Origin: JBCBWG01 sp038523925
GTDB lineage: Bacteria; Pseudomonadota; Alphaproteobacteria; Rhizobiales; Hyphomicrobiaceae
Direction of reading: 5' to 3'
Assembly (NCBI GenBank): GCA_038523925.1
Contig: JBCBIY010000004.1
Span: 1 to 64,000, forward strand
Length of the DNA: 64,000 nucleotides
Both the position numbers and the translations under genes were made by a program. Below, piece after piece: positions 18,130-25,610 of the stretch. The notes under the pieces are model-generated. The model was not told where the DNA came from. It saw only the letters and a program-made list of their open reading frames with translations, and did no database searches. Each line of letters begins with the position of its first letter. The stretch's first letter is position 1.

Positions 18130-19362
18130 CTAGGCGTCATCACTACGCACGGCAGGCGCGAAGAGATCCGGCGGATCGGCTTCGGCACTTGAGGTCAGAT
18201 CGCTGACGCCAATGCCGATCAGGCGAAAGCGCCGGCCGTCGGCCTCACGCCGGATTAACGGCGCCGCCGCCGCCATCATCAGATCGGCTCGCTGCGTCGG
18301 CGCAGGCAACTGCCGGTTCCGCGTCAGGATCTGAAAGTCTGACGTCTTCATCTTGAGCACGACCGTCCGGCCGGAGTAACCCTTCTCATTCAACCGGGCT
18401 GCGACGCGATCGGCCAGCGGCGCGACGCGTTCAACAAGCGTTCCTGCGTCGGCGACATCGACATTGAACGTCGTCTCCGCCGACACACTTTTCGTCGCCC
18501 GCTCCGTCTTGACGACGCGCGGGTCGCGACCGCGGACGTACTGGGCCAGCCGATCACCAAATTTGCCGAACGCCGCGCGCAGTTCCGCGTCGCTCATCGC
18601 CTGCAGCTGATTGATCTCAGTGATCCCGCGCGCAGCCAGCTTACTCGCAGTCACCTTGCCAATCCCGTGGATCGCGCCAACCGGCATCGGCGCGAGCACA
18701 GCTTCTGCTTCCGCAGCACCGATGACCGCAAAGCCGCGCGGTTTATCGAGATCAGATGCGAGCTTTGCAAGGAACTTGTTCGGTGCGAGACCGATCGAAA
18801 TTGAGATGCCCACGTTCGCGCGGACCTTCTTGGCAAGATCGGCCAAGCCAACCGCCGGCGCGCGATGATCGAGCCTCACGTCGTCAGCCAGATCGAGATA
18901 CGCTTCGTCGAGCGACAGCGGCTCAATGACGGGCGTGAGTTCCTCCATGAGGACGCGGATCTGCTGACTGACCGCGCGATACTTGGCCATGTCCGGCTTG
19001 ATGACGACCGCGTCGGGGCAAAGCTCGAGCGCCTTGAACATCGGCATCGCCGATCGCGGCCCGAAGCGCCGCGCGATATAGCAAGCCGTCGTCACCACAC
19101 CCCGCCGCCCGCCGCCGACAATGAGAGGCTTATCGCGCAGCTCTGGATTGTCGCGCTTTTCAACGGACGCGTAGAACGCATCGCAGTCGATGTGTGCCGT
19201 CGTCAGATCGAACAGTTCGGCATGCGATCTCAGCGTCGGCAGCCCGCAACTTGGGCAGCCCGCTTCAGCCGCGTCCGACTGCTGCAAACCCTGCGGCCAC
19301 GTCTCAAGGCACGCGCGGCAGAGTGTTGGGGTATCTGCCTGCGGCATCCCTGACGCGTGCAT
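18130..19362 (-). CDS. dinB: DNA polymerase IV (Y-family)
   Basis: A protein of 410 residues. An N-terminal extension with two CxxC pairs (CRACLE, CPSCGLP; residues about 15-42) looks like a small zinc ribbon. The Y-family core follows: HIDCDAFYASVEKRD (metal ligands), KPLIVGGGRRGVVTTACY, PLSLDEAYLDL (catalytic SLDEAY), then the HhH thumb (GIGKVTASKLAARGI) and little finger. It performs error-prone bypass of damaged bases. It begins 21 bp after hisF and is probably read from the his operon. Confidence 0.93.
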   Translation of the reverse strand: MHASGMPQADTPTLCRACLETWPQGLQQSDAAEAGCPSCGLPTLRSHAELFDLTTAHIDCDAFYASVEKRDNPELRDKPLIVGGGRRGVVTTACYIARRFGPRSAMPMFKALELCPDAVVIKPDMAKYRAVSQQIRVLMEELTPVIEPLSLDEAYLDLADDVRLDHRAPAVGLADLAKKVRANVGISISIGLAPNKFLAKLASDLDKPRGFAVIGAAEAEAVLAPMPVGAIHGIGKVTASKLAARGITEINQLQAMSDAELRAAFGKFGDRLAQYVRGRDPRVVKTERATKSVSAETTFNVDVADAGTLVERVAPLADRVAARLNEKGYSGRTVVLKMKTSDFQILTRNRQLPAPTQRADLMMAAAAPLIRREADGRRFRLIGIGVSDLTSSAEADPPDLFAPAVRSDDA

Positions 19363-19383
19363 AACGTGAGCGCCCTTCGCAAC

Positions 19384-20151
19384 TCAAACCGTGCGCACGG
19401 CAACGCCGCGGGCTGCCATGTGCGCCTTCGCTTCCGGGATCGTGTACGTGCCGAAATGGAAGATCGACGCCGCCAGCACCGCGCTTGCGCGCCCTTCGAG
19501 CACACCGTCGGCCAGATGATCGAGCGTGCCAACGCCGCCGGATGCGATGACCGGCACCGACACCGCGTCGGCGACCGCACGCGTCAATTCGAGATCGAAG
19601 CCAGACTTGGTGCCGTCGCGGTCCATCGACGTCAGCAGAACTTCACCCGCGCCGTTTGCGACGACTTTTTCTGCGAACCCGATCGCTTCGATACCGGTCT
19701 CGCGGCGGCCGCCATGCGTGAAGATCTCCCAGCGCGCGCTGTCGCCTTGCACGCGCTTGGCATCAATTGCGACGACGATGCACTGCGCGCCGAACTTTTC
19801 CGAAGCCGCGCGCACAAACTCTGGATCGCGCACGGCGGCTGAGTTGATCGACACTTTGTCTGCGCCCGCATCGAGCAGCGCCTTCACGTCTCCGGTCGTG
19901 CGCACGCCGCCACCGACCGTCAACGGCATGAAGCAGCGCTCCGCCGTCCGCGTGACGATGTCGAGCAGCGTGCCGCGGGCTTCGTGGCTTGCGGTGATGT
20001 CAAGGAAGCAGAGTTCGTCGGCGCCGGCGGCATCATACGCGGCGGCGGCTTCGACCGGGTCGCCCGCGTCGATGAGATCGACGAAGTTCACGCCTTTGAC
20101 AACGCGCCCGTCTTTGACGTCGAGGCACGGGATCACGCGGGTCTTCAACAT
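19384..20151 (-). CDS. hisF: imidazole glycerol phosphate synthase, cyclase subunit
   Basis: A protein of 255 residues, a full (beta/alpha)8 barrel: KTRVIPCLDVKDGRVVKGVNF with the catalytic Asp11, phosphate-binding VGGGVRT, VVAIDAKRV (second catalytic Asp region), and VIASGGVGTLDHL. With HisH it makes IGP and AICAR in histidine synthesis. It starts immediately after the stop of the arginase-family gene (TAGATG), indicating one operon. Confidence 0.97.
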   Translation of the reverse strand: MLKTRVIPCLDVKDGRVVKGVNFVDLIDAGDPVEAAAAYDAAGADELCFLDITASHEARGTLLDIVTRTAERCFMPLTVGGGVRTTGDVKALLDAGADKVSINSAAVRDPEFVRAASEKFGAQCIVVAIDAKRVQGDSARWEIFTHGGRRETGIEAIGFAEKVVANGAGEVLLTSMDRDGTKSGFDLELTRAVADAVSVPVIASGGVGTLDHLADGVLEGRASAVLAASIFHFGTYTIPEAKAHMAARGVAVRTV

Positions 20152-20982
20152 CTATGCATCCGCCTTTGTCCAACCGGCGGCAACGGCCGTGACATGGCCG
20201 ATTGCAGACCGCAGCGCCCCGCCACTTGCGTCGACAGCCGGATCGAGGCCCGTGATCGACAGCGCTGCGATCCGATCGATCTGCGCCAGCGCCGCGCGCA
20301 CCTCTGCGACGGAGGGGCCCTGGTCGTCCGCATAGGCGTTTGCCCGCACCTCGCTGATGCTATGCACATCCATATCGACATGCGCGTATACGCGATCGCA
20401 TCCGGCAAGATGGCGGGCCGCACGGTCCTCGTCCGTTGTCACAAGCATGTTGTGTGCGGCAACGAGTTGCTGCTCCGGCGGATCAAATTCGCGCGCGCCA
20501 AACAACGCGACCGCCTCAAGCGACGCCGGCTCAAGCGACAGGTGCGCGTGAGCAAGGGCCTGCCAAGCGCCGCCTGTCGCGACGCTCAAAGCCATGCCTT
20601 CAAAGAGGCCCGACGTTGAGGTCTCCGGCGTGTTGAGGTCTGCATGCGCGTCGAACCAGGCGATACCGGTCCCTGCGCCACCAAGACCGCCGATCACGCC
20701 AGCTGCCGCGACTGCGCAGCTTCCGCACAGGACGACCGGCAGTTCTCCCGCCGCACGCGCCTTGCGCACCTCGTCTGCGACCTCCGACGCCAGCTTGAAG
20801 CCAACCAGCAGGTCATCGGGCGGTTCATCGGAGGCGATCAGCATCGACTCGACGACCTCATGGCCCGCTTCGCTGAGCGCCTTCGGCAACCCCGCATCGC
20901 GGATCGCCCACGGCAGGTCACACCACGTGATCCCGAACGGCTGGTTTGGCCAGTAGGCGTAAATGAGGGTGACGTCAGCCAT
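20152..20982 (-). CDS. arginase-superfamily hydrolase inside the his operon
   Basis: A protein of 276 residues. WFDAHADLNTPETSTSG (Asp111, His113, Asp115) and AHVDMDVHSI match the Mn-binding motifs of ureohydrolases. The usual GGDH site reads CGSCAV, so the first His ligand is Cys89, as in some non-arginase members. It may hydrolyse a guanidine or formimino compound (arginase, agmatinase and formiminoglutamase are all in this superfamily). Start ATG 20982 overlaps the hisA end by 8 bases and the gene abuts hisF. Confidence 0.82.
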   Translation of the reverse strand: MADVTLIYAYWPNQPFGITWCDLPWAIRDAGLPKALSEAGHEVVESMLIASDEPPDDLLVGFKLASEVADEVRKARAAGELPVVLCGSCAVAAAGVIGGLGGAGTGIAWFDAHADLNTPETSTSGLFEGMALSVATGGAWQALAHAHLSLEPASLEAVALFGAREFDPPEQQLVAAHNMLVTTDEDRAARHLAGCDRVYAHVDMDVHSISEVRANAYADDQGPSVAEVRAALAQIDRIAALSITGLDPAVDASGGALRSAIGHVTAVAAGWTKADA

Positions 20983-21718
20983 GGGTTGCTCGCGCTTCGC
21001 CGAGCCGCGCAAGCGCCGCGGCGGCATCGATGCGGCCATCATAGAGCGCGCGCCCGCTGATCGCCCCTTCAAGCTTGGCGGCTTCGGGTGCGGCAAGCGC
21101 TTCAATATCGGCCATCGAAGCAAGACCTCCCGAGGCGATCACCGGGATCGACGTCGTCTCGGCAAGCGCAAGCGTCGCCGGCAGGTTCAGCCCCTTCAGC
21201 ACGCCGTCGCGATCAATGTCGGTGAAGATGATCGCTGCAACGCCGCAGTCCTCAAAGCGCTTGGCAAGGTCGGCGGCTGTCAGATCGCTGGTCTCAGCCC
21301 ACCCTTCGACTGCGACGCGACCGCCCTTGGCATCAATGCCAACTGCCACGCGACCGGGGTGCGCGCGGCACGCGTGTCGTACCAGATCTGGATCACGGAC
21401 AGCGGCCGTGCCGAGGATCACGCGCGTCACGCCGGCCTCGAGCCAGCGTTCGATCGTCGCCAGATCCCGAATGCCGCCCCCAAGTTGGATCGGCAGATCA
21501 ACCGCGCCGCGGATCGCCTGCACGGCTTCGGCATTGCGCGGGGCGCCCGCAAACGCGCCGTCGAGATCGACGACGTGGATCCACTGAAACCCCTCGGCCG
21601 CGAACGCACGCGCCTGGTCGGCCGGGCTTTCGTTAAACACCGTCGCAGCCGACATCTCGCCAAGCTCGAGCCGGACACACGCGCCGTCCTTCAAATCGAT
21701 CGCCGGAAACAGGATCAT
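20975..21718 (-). CDS. hisA: ProFAR isomerase (HisA)
   Basis: A protein of 247 residues, a (beta/alpha)8 barrel: LFPAIDLKDGACVRL with the catalytic Asp in PAIDL, IQLGGGIRDLATIERWL, VGIDAKGGRVAVEGW, FTDIDRDGVLKG (second catalytic Asp) and VIASGGLASMADIEAL. It opens the ribosyl ring of ProFAR in histidine synthesis. Its ATG overlaps the stop of a 35-codon frame by ATGA, and its end overlaps the arginase-family gene. Confidence 0.97.
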   Translation of the reverse strand: MILFPAIDLKDGACVRLELGEMSAATVFNESPADQARAFAAEGFQWIHVVDLDGAFAGAPRNAEAVQAIRGAVDLPIQLGGGIRDLATIERWLEAGVTRVILGTAAVRDPDLVRHACRAHPGRVAVGIDAKGGRVAVEGWAETSDLTAADLAKRFEDCGVAAIIFTDIDRDGVLKGLNLPATLALAETTSIPVIASGGLASMADIEALAAPEAAKLEGAISGRALYDGRIDAAAALARLGEARATHG

Positions 21719-21822
21719 CGCGCAGGCCGCGCGACCGACAACATGGCCGCACCCGCGCGCGCGCCCAAACCGCGCCCCAAGATTGCTTCTTTCATCTGGC
21801 AGCCCTTATCTGTGTTAGTCAT
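21715..21822 (-). CDS. possible 35-residue leader peptide coupled to hisA
   Basis: An ATG at 21822 with AGGA five bases upstream opens a 35-codon frame (MTNTDKGCQMKEAILGRGLG, then a short Ala/Arg-rich end) whose TGA overlaps the hisA ATG as ATGA. It has no run of His codons, so it is not a classical his attenuator peptide. It could be a translational-coupling leader or a small protein. It has no homology I can name and may be chance. Confidence 0.35.
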   Translation of the reverse strand: MTNTDKGCQMKEAILGRGLGARAGAAMLSVARPAR

Positions 21823-21833
21823 TTGTTCCTGTC

Positions 21834-22175
21834 GTGAGCTGCGTGAGCCTATCACCCGTGCATCTGTTTACTGAGATTGACCCGGCGCCGCGCGCGACAC
21901 CGCTCGTCCGCCTCACCGAGCGCGATGCGATCGATATATGGATCGCGCGGTGGCTGCGAATCCAGCGCAAACACCTGATTGGGCGCTACGGCTGCGATCC
22001 GCGCAGGCTCTATGAGATCTGGGAGGGCAAAGCGTTTCCCGGCTCGCGAGAGAAAGCGCGCGCTGAGTTCTCGGAAAAGCACCCGGGCCTCCTCGACCGG
22101 ATCGACTTCGGCCGCCATAAGGTGATCCCCCGCGCGCCGAAACTGCCGGAACAGCTCCCGCTCTTCGAAGAGTAG
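21834..22175 (+). CDS. small conserved-looking hypothetical protein
   Basis: A protein of up to 113 residues, rich in Arg, Trp and charged helices (DIWIARWLRIQRKHLIGRYG, then DPRRLYEIWEGKAFPGSREKA). The composition suggests a small DNA- or RNA-binding protein, but I know no family. Starts are uncertain: in-frame GTG at 21834, 21846 and 21858, none with a good ribosome site. It is divergent from hisA. The opposite strand is also open here, but its translation looks less protein-like. Confidence 0.55.
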   Translation: MSCVSLSPVHLFTEIDPAPRATPLVRLTERDAIDIWIARWLRIQRKHLIGRYGCDPRRLYEIWEGKAFPGSREKARAEFSEKHPGLLDRIDFGRHKVIPRAPKLPEQLPLFEE

Positions 22176-22259
22176 GCCGCACCCCGTTGGCCCGGACGCC
22201 TCCGCTCCGCCCCAGACGGAGCGAAATCCCGCGTGTTCCTGGACACCGGAAAATAATGA

Positions 22260-22274
22260 GAACATTTTACGAAC
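22260..22274 (-). promoter_or_regulatory. LexA-type SOS box 1
   Basis: On the minus strand the sequence reads GTTC-GTAAAAT-GTTC (plus strand GAAC-N7-GAAC), an exact fit to the alphaproteobacterial LexA motif GTTC-N7-GTTC. It lies in a non-coding gap 47 bp from a second exact box. Confidence 0.65.
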
Positions 22275-22306
22275 TTTTGCTGGACAGCCGGGACCACGAA
22301 GCGTAT

Positions 22307-22321
22307 GTTCTTTCTACGTTC
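22307..22321 (+). promoter_or_regulatory. LexA-type SOS box 2
   Basis: GTTC-TTTCTAC-GTTC on the plus strand exactly fits GTTC-N7-GTTC. It lies 180 bp upstream of the Cas2/SinR-like gene on the same strand. The 326-bp gap at 22176-22501 otherwise shows no gene or terminator that I can support. Confidence 0.7.
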
Positions 22322-22501
22322 TCTCCCCCGGGTCGTTTGCCCCAAACCCCTCGACCCAAGAACGTCCTAGAGGTCCTGCGACGGAGATTAAGTTGCGTAT
22401 CAGTATGCGTTCCCGTTGCAGGCCCTCCCCCATTCCGCAGTTTGCGTTGCCTAGGCCCCTCCGCGCATCCCCCGCGCGCCGCAACAGATGAGAGCCCCGC
22501 G

Positions 22502-22876
22502 ATGAGCACGTTCCTGATCTCCTACGACCTCGCCAACCCAAGCTCGAACAAGCACGTCCTCGCCAATGCCATCATGGCGTCCGGCAGCGCTTGGGCGCGG
22601 CCCCTGTCACAGACCTGGTACGTAAAGTCAGAACAGGATGCGGACTTCTTGGAAGCCTTTATTTCTGCGACGCTCGACGATGAAGACGAACTGGTGGTCC
22701 AGGAGATTGGCGAGGAAGCCGCCAAGGCGAATACGGCGCTTCGCTGGTTTCGGCATCGCGCGAAGTCATCGCCAGGCCCGACGAGCGAGGACCAGGCCGG
22801 CGCGAACGTCGTCGCGTTCCCGCCCACCGAGCGGCAGGTACATGACCTGACGATCGAACTCAGCAAGTGCGCATAG
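22502..22876 (+). CDS. SinR/Cas2-like small protein
   Basis: A protein of 124 residues. STFLISYDLANP, an LSQTWYVKS strand and an acidic stretch before DELVVQEIGEEAA fit the small ferredoxin-fold proteins often annotated SinR-like and related to Cas2 and VapD. No cas1, CRISPR array or clear antitoxin gene lies nearby, so it is not a CRISPR adaptation gene. Start ATG 22502 lies in a longer open frame. Two LexA-type boxes upstream suggest damage induction. It is convergent with hisH. Confidence 0.72.
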   Translation: MSTFLISYDLANPSSNKHVLANAIMASGSAWARPLSQTWYVKSEQDADFLEAFISATLDDEDELVVQEIGEEAAKANTALRWFRHRAKSSPGPTSEDQAGANVVAFPPTERQVHDLTIELSKCA

Positions 22877-22883
22877 GCCGCGC

Positions 22884-23540
22884 TTACGGTGACCAGCGCA
22901 GGAAGTTCGCGAGAAGGGCAAGGCCAAGTGTCTGGCTTTTCTCAGGATGAAACTGCGTTGCAAACAGCGTGTCGCGTGCGACGGCGGCCGTAACGTCGCC
23001 GCCATAGTCGGCGGTCGCGATGAGCGTGTCGGCCGGTGCGTTGGCCATGTGAAACGAGTGGACGAAGTAAGCGTGCAAGCCGTCCGGACCCGTTTTGATT
23101 CCTTCGAACAACGCGTGACTGCGATGCAGCGTCAGCGTGTTCCATCCCATGTGCGGGATCTTGAGGGCTGCATCAGCGGGCTGCAAAGCCGACACATCCG
23201 CGTCGATCCAACCAAAGCCGTCCGTCTCGCCAAACTCAAGACCGCGGCGGGCAGCAAGCTGCATCCCGACACAAATACCAAGGAACGGCGTAGCGCGCAC
23301 GCGCACCGCTGCGTCGAGCGCGTCCCACAAACCGTCAACCTTGAGCAGCCCGTCGCGACAGTCCGCGAAAGCGCCGACGCCGGGCAGGACGATGCGGTCC
23401 GCGCGCGCAACGGTATCCGGGTCGGCCGTCAACTTAACGTCCGTCGCAAGGCCAGCTTCCCGCGCCGCACGTTCAAGCGCCTTTTGGGCGGAGTGGACGT
23501 TGCCCGAACCGTAGTCAATCAGAGCGAGCGTCTCAGCCAT
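22884..23540 (-). CDS. hisH: imidazole glycerol phosphate synthase, glutaminase subunit
   Basis: A protein of 218 residues, a class I glutamine amidotransferase: IDYGSGNVHSAQKAL at the start, nucleophile Cys in PFLGICVGMQL, and the His/Glu pair in FHPEKSQ near the end. It supplies ammonia to HisF. It is separated from hisA and hisF by the Cas2/SinR-like gene and a small plus-strand gene, so the his locus is split into two leftward units. Confidence 0.96.
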   Translation of the reverse strand: MAETLALIDYGSGNVHSAQKALERAAREAGLATDVKLTADPDTVARADRIVLPGVGAFADCRDGLLKVDGLWDALDAAVRVRATPFLGICVGMQLAARRGLEFGETDGFGWIDADVSALQPADAALKIPHMGWNTLTLHRSHALFEGIKTGPDGLHAYFVHSFHMANAPADTLIATADYGGDVTAAVARDTLFATQFHPEKSQTLGLALLANFLRWSP

Positions 23541-23597
23541 CAGGCGTCGCCGCTACGCGTTCGGCGGCCCGCCACCCGCCGCATGTCAACGGGCGCA

Positions 23598-24134
23598 TCA
23601 GGATTTGCCTTCAGCCGTACGCCAACGCCCAAAGCCCCGGCCTTTCTGCTGGGCGACGACCGGTTCGCGCATCTGAGGGCGTGCACCCGGCTTGCCGCCC
23701 AATGGATCGCTCTCAAAGCCCGCGAAGTTTTCAGTCGCAACGGCCGGGACCGTCGGCAGCCAGCTCTCGAAGAACCGGCGCTGGCAGACGTCAAGACTTT
23801 CGCCCGTCACCGAACCGACGAGCGACCAGCCGCGCCGTGCGAGCGTCCACCGCCGCAGGCTGTCGGCTTCAAACCCGACCAGCGCGCTCAGCCCCAGCGT
23901 CAGCGCCGAGCGAATGCCAGGGGCTATCCCAAGCGCGTCGGTGGCGAGCAGCAGTGCGGCCATGATCACCAGATAGATAAACAGGACCATCCAAAGACGG
24001 TTCACGATCATCCATACCGGCGCTGCGATGAAGGCCAGAAAGTTGAACCCGTCTTTGATGAAGACGAGGTCAGCCGCACGATCGATACGATCGGCAAGCG
24101 GCTTTGGGCGTTCATGAACAGTGTAGCTCTTCAT
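23598..24134 (-). CDS. DUF2628-type membrane protein in the his operon
   Basis: A protein of 178 residues. It starts MKSYTVHERP, typical of DUF2628, followed by FIKDGFNFLAFIAAPVWMIV and two or three membrane helices (about 30-90), then a soluble tail. Function is unknown. As far as I know such genes commonly sit between hisB and hisH in alphaproteobacteria, as here (54 bp after hisB, 57 bp before hisH). Confidence 0.82.
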   Translation of the reverse strand: MKSYTVHERPKPLADRIDRAADLVFIKDGFNFLAFIAAPVWMIVNRLWMVLFIYLVIMAALLLATDALGIAPGIRSALTLGLSALVGFEADSLRRWTLARRGWSLVGSVTGESLDVCQRRFFESWLPTVPAVATENFAGFESDPLGGKPGARPQMREPVVAQQKGRGFGRWRTAEGKS

Positions 24135-24188
24135 CTGATCACTCTCATCATCATCATCGCTGGCGCGTTGCGGGCGCCGGCCGAAGCG

Positions 24189-24788
24189 TTATGCGCCGTC
24201 AAGCGACCCCTTCGTCGACGGCACGCGGCCCACCTGCCGCGGATCGATTGCAATCGCCGTGCGGAGCGCGCGGGCGAGCCCCTTGAAGCAACTCTCGGCA
24301 ATGTGGTGTGCGTTGGCGCCGTAGTGGTTGGTCACATGCAGCGTCACGCCAGCATTTTGCGCGAACGCCTGAAACCACTCCTGAAACAACTCGGTGTCCA
24401 TGTCGCCGACCTTCGCGGCCGGGAACGTCACCTGCCAGACGAGAAATGGTCGTCCCGAAACGTCGAGGGCGACGCGGGTAAGCGTCTCATCCATTGGCAG
24501 TTCGGCGCTTGCATACCGCGTGATGCCAGCCTTGTCGCCGAGCGCCTGCCGCACCGCCTGGCCGAGAACGATCCCGCAATCCTCGGTCGTGTGATGGCCG
24601 TCGATATGCAGGTCGCCGGAGCATTCAAGCGAGATGTCGATCAGGCCGTGGCGGGCGACCTGTGCCAGCATGTGATCGAGAAAGCCGATCCCGGTCGCGA
24701 TTTTGTGCGTTCCACTACCATCGAGATTGACGGTCGCCTTGATCGCCGTCTCATTCGTAGTCCGCTCGATTGTGGCTGTTCGTTCCAA
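24189..24788 (-). CDS. hisB: imidazoleglycerol-phosphate dehydratase
   Basis: A protein of 199 residues, monofunctional. The Mn-binding motifs are present: FLDHMLAQVARHG, DGHHTTEDCGI, and ITLHV-like HVTNHYGANAHHIAESCFKG. It makes imidazole-acetol phosphate. The start is TTG 24788 with CGGAG eight bases upstream; no ATG fits. It is first gene of the leftward his unit and divergent from hslV across about 135 bp that should hold both promoters. Confidence 0.96.
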   Translation of the reverse strand: MERTATIERTTNETAIKATVNLDGSGTHKIATGIGFLDHMLAQVARHGLIDISLECSGDLHIDGHHTTEDCGIVLGQAVRQALGDKAGITRYASAELPMDETLTRVALDVSGRPFLVWQVTFPAAKVGDMDTELFQEWFQAFAQNAGVTLHVTNHYGANAHHIAESCFKGLARALRTAIAIDPRQVGRVPSTKGSLDGA

Positions 24789-24923
24789 CCCAGTGCTCCG
24801 TCACATCTGCCGCCATGGCTTACCAGCCACGCTCGATTTGTCCTAGCCACGGACGGCCGGGCGCCGCCGCGCTCAACAAACGGCCCGCTTGAGATGCGCA
24901 GCCCACGCGCCTACGTCAACGCC

Positions 24924-25496
24924 ATGCAATCACAACTATACGGAGCCGGCCTCGAGAGCTGGCATGCAACGACCATCCTCACCGTCCGCAAGGGCGGCCG
25001 CGTTGTCGTTGCAGGCGACGGTCAGGTCAGCTTTGGCCAAACCGTTATGAAATCGAATGCGCGGAAGGTCCGGAGCCTTGGAAAGGGCAACGTCATTTCG
25101 GGCTTTGCCGGCGCCACGGCCGACGCGTTTACCCTCTTCGAGCGCCTCGAAACCAAACTCGAACAGTATCCCGACCAGCTCATGCGGGCCGCCGTCGAAC
25201 TTGCGAAAGACTGGCGCACCGACCGGTACCTCCGCCGGCTGGAGGCCATGATGATCGTGGCCGATCCCGAGGTCACGCTCGTGCTCACAGGCAACGGGGA
25301 TGTCCTCGAGCCTGAAAACCACTGCGCCGGGATCGGGTCAGGCGGCAACTACGCACTTGCAGCCGCACGCGCCTTGCTGGACACCGAACACGACGCTGAA
25401 GCCATTGCCCGCAAAGCCATGGCGATCGCCGGCGACATCTGCGTCTACACGAATGCCAACCTCGTCGTCGAAAGCCTCGACTGCAAAGCGGACTGA
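24924..25496 (+). CDS. hslV: ATP-dependent protease peptidase subunit HslV
   Basis: A protein of 190 residues. After a short propeptide the mature N-terminal Thr lies in HATTILTVRKGG, followed by VVVAGDGQVSFGQTVMK and the RKVRSLGKGNVISGFAGATA segment. HslV forms the two-ring proteolytic core used by HslU. I chose ATG 24924; ATG 24894 would lengthen the propeptide. The frame stays open another 2 kb upstream by chance, antisense to the his genes. Confidence 0.95.
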   Translation: MQSQLYGAGLESWHATTILTVRKGGRVVVAGDGQVSFGQTVMKSNARKVRSLGKGNVISGFAGATADAFTLFERLETKLEQYPDQLMRAAVELAKDWRTDRYLRRLEAMMIVADPEVTLVLTGNGDVLEPENHCAGIGSGGNYALAAARALLDTEHDAEAIARKAMAIAGDICVYTNANLVVESLDCKAD

Positions 25497-25610
25497 GCGC
25501 GGGTGAACGCGACCCATGGCAAGCTCGAACCTTGATCGGCGCTCCGTCTGTCGCCATTTCGTCGTCATAACAGGGCGTGTCATCGGTGCACGCGGCTATC
25601 CCCAGGTGAC

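Noticed and set aside
21814..21828. Shared AACAAATGACT sequence between the hisA leader and the tRNA-Gly repeats
   Set aside because: An 11-base match without similar flanks; probably chance.
22502..22876. CRISPR adaptation locus
   Set aside because: The Cas2-like gene stands alone; no repeats, cas1 or other cas genes are present in the window.
22947..24923. Very long plus-strand extension of the hslV frame
   Set aside because: It is antisense to hisH, DUF2628 and hisB, Arg-rich and unlike HslV; the true HslV start lies at 24924.
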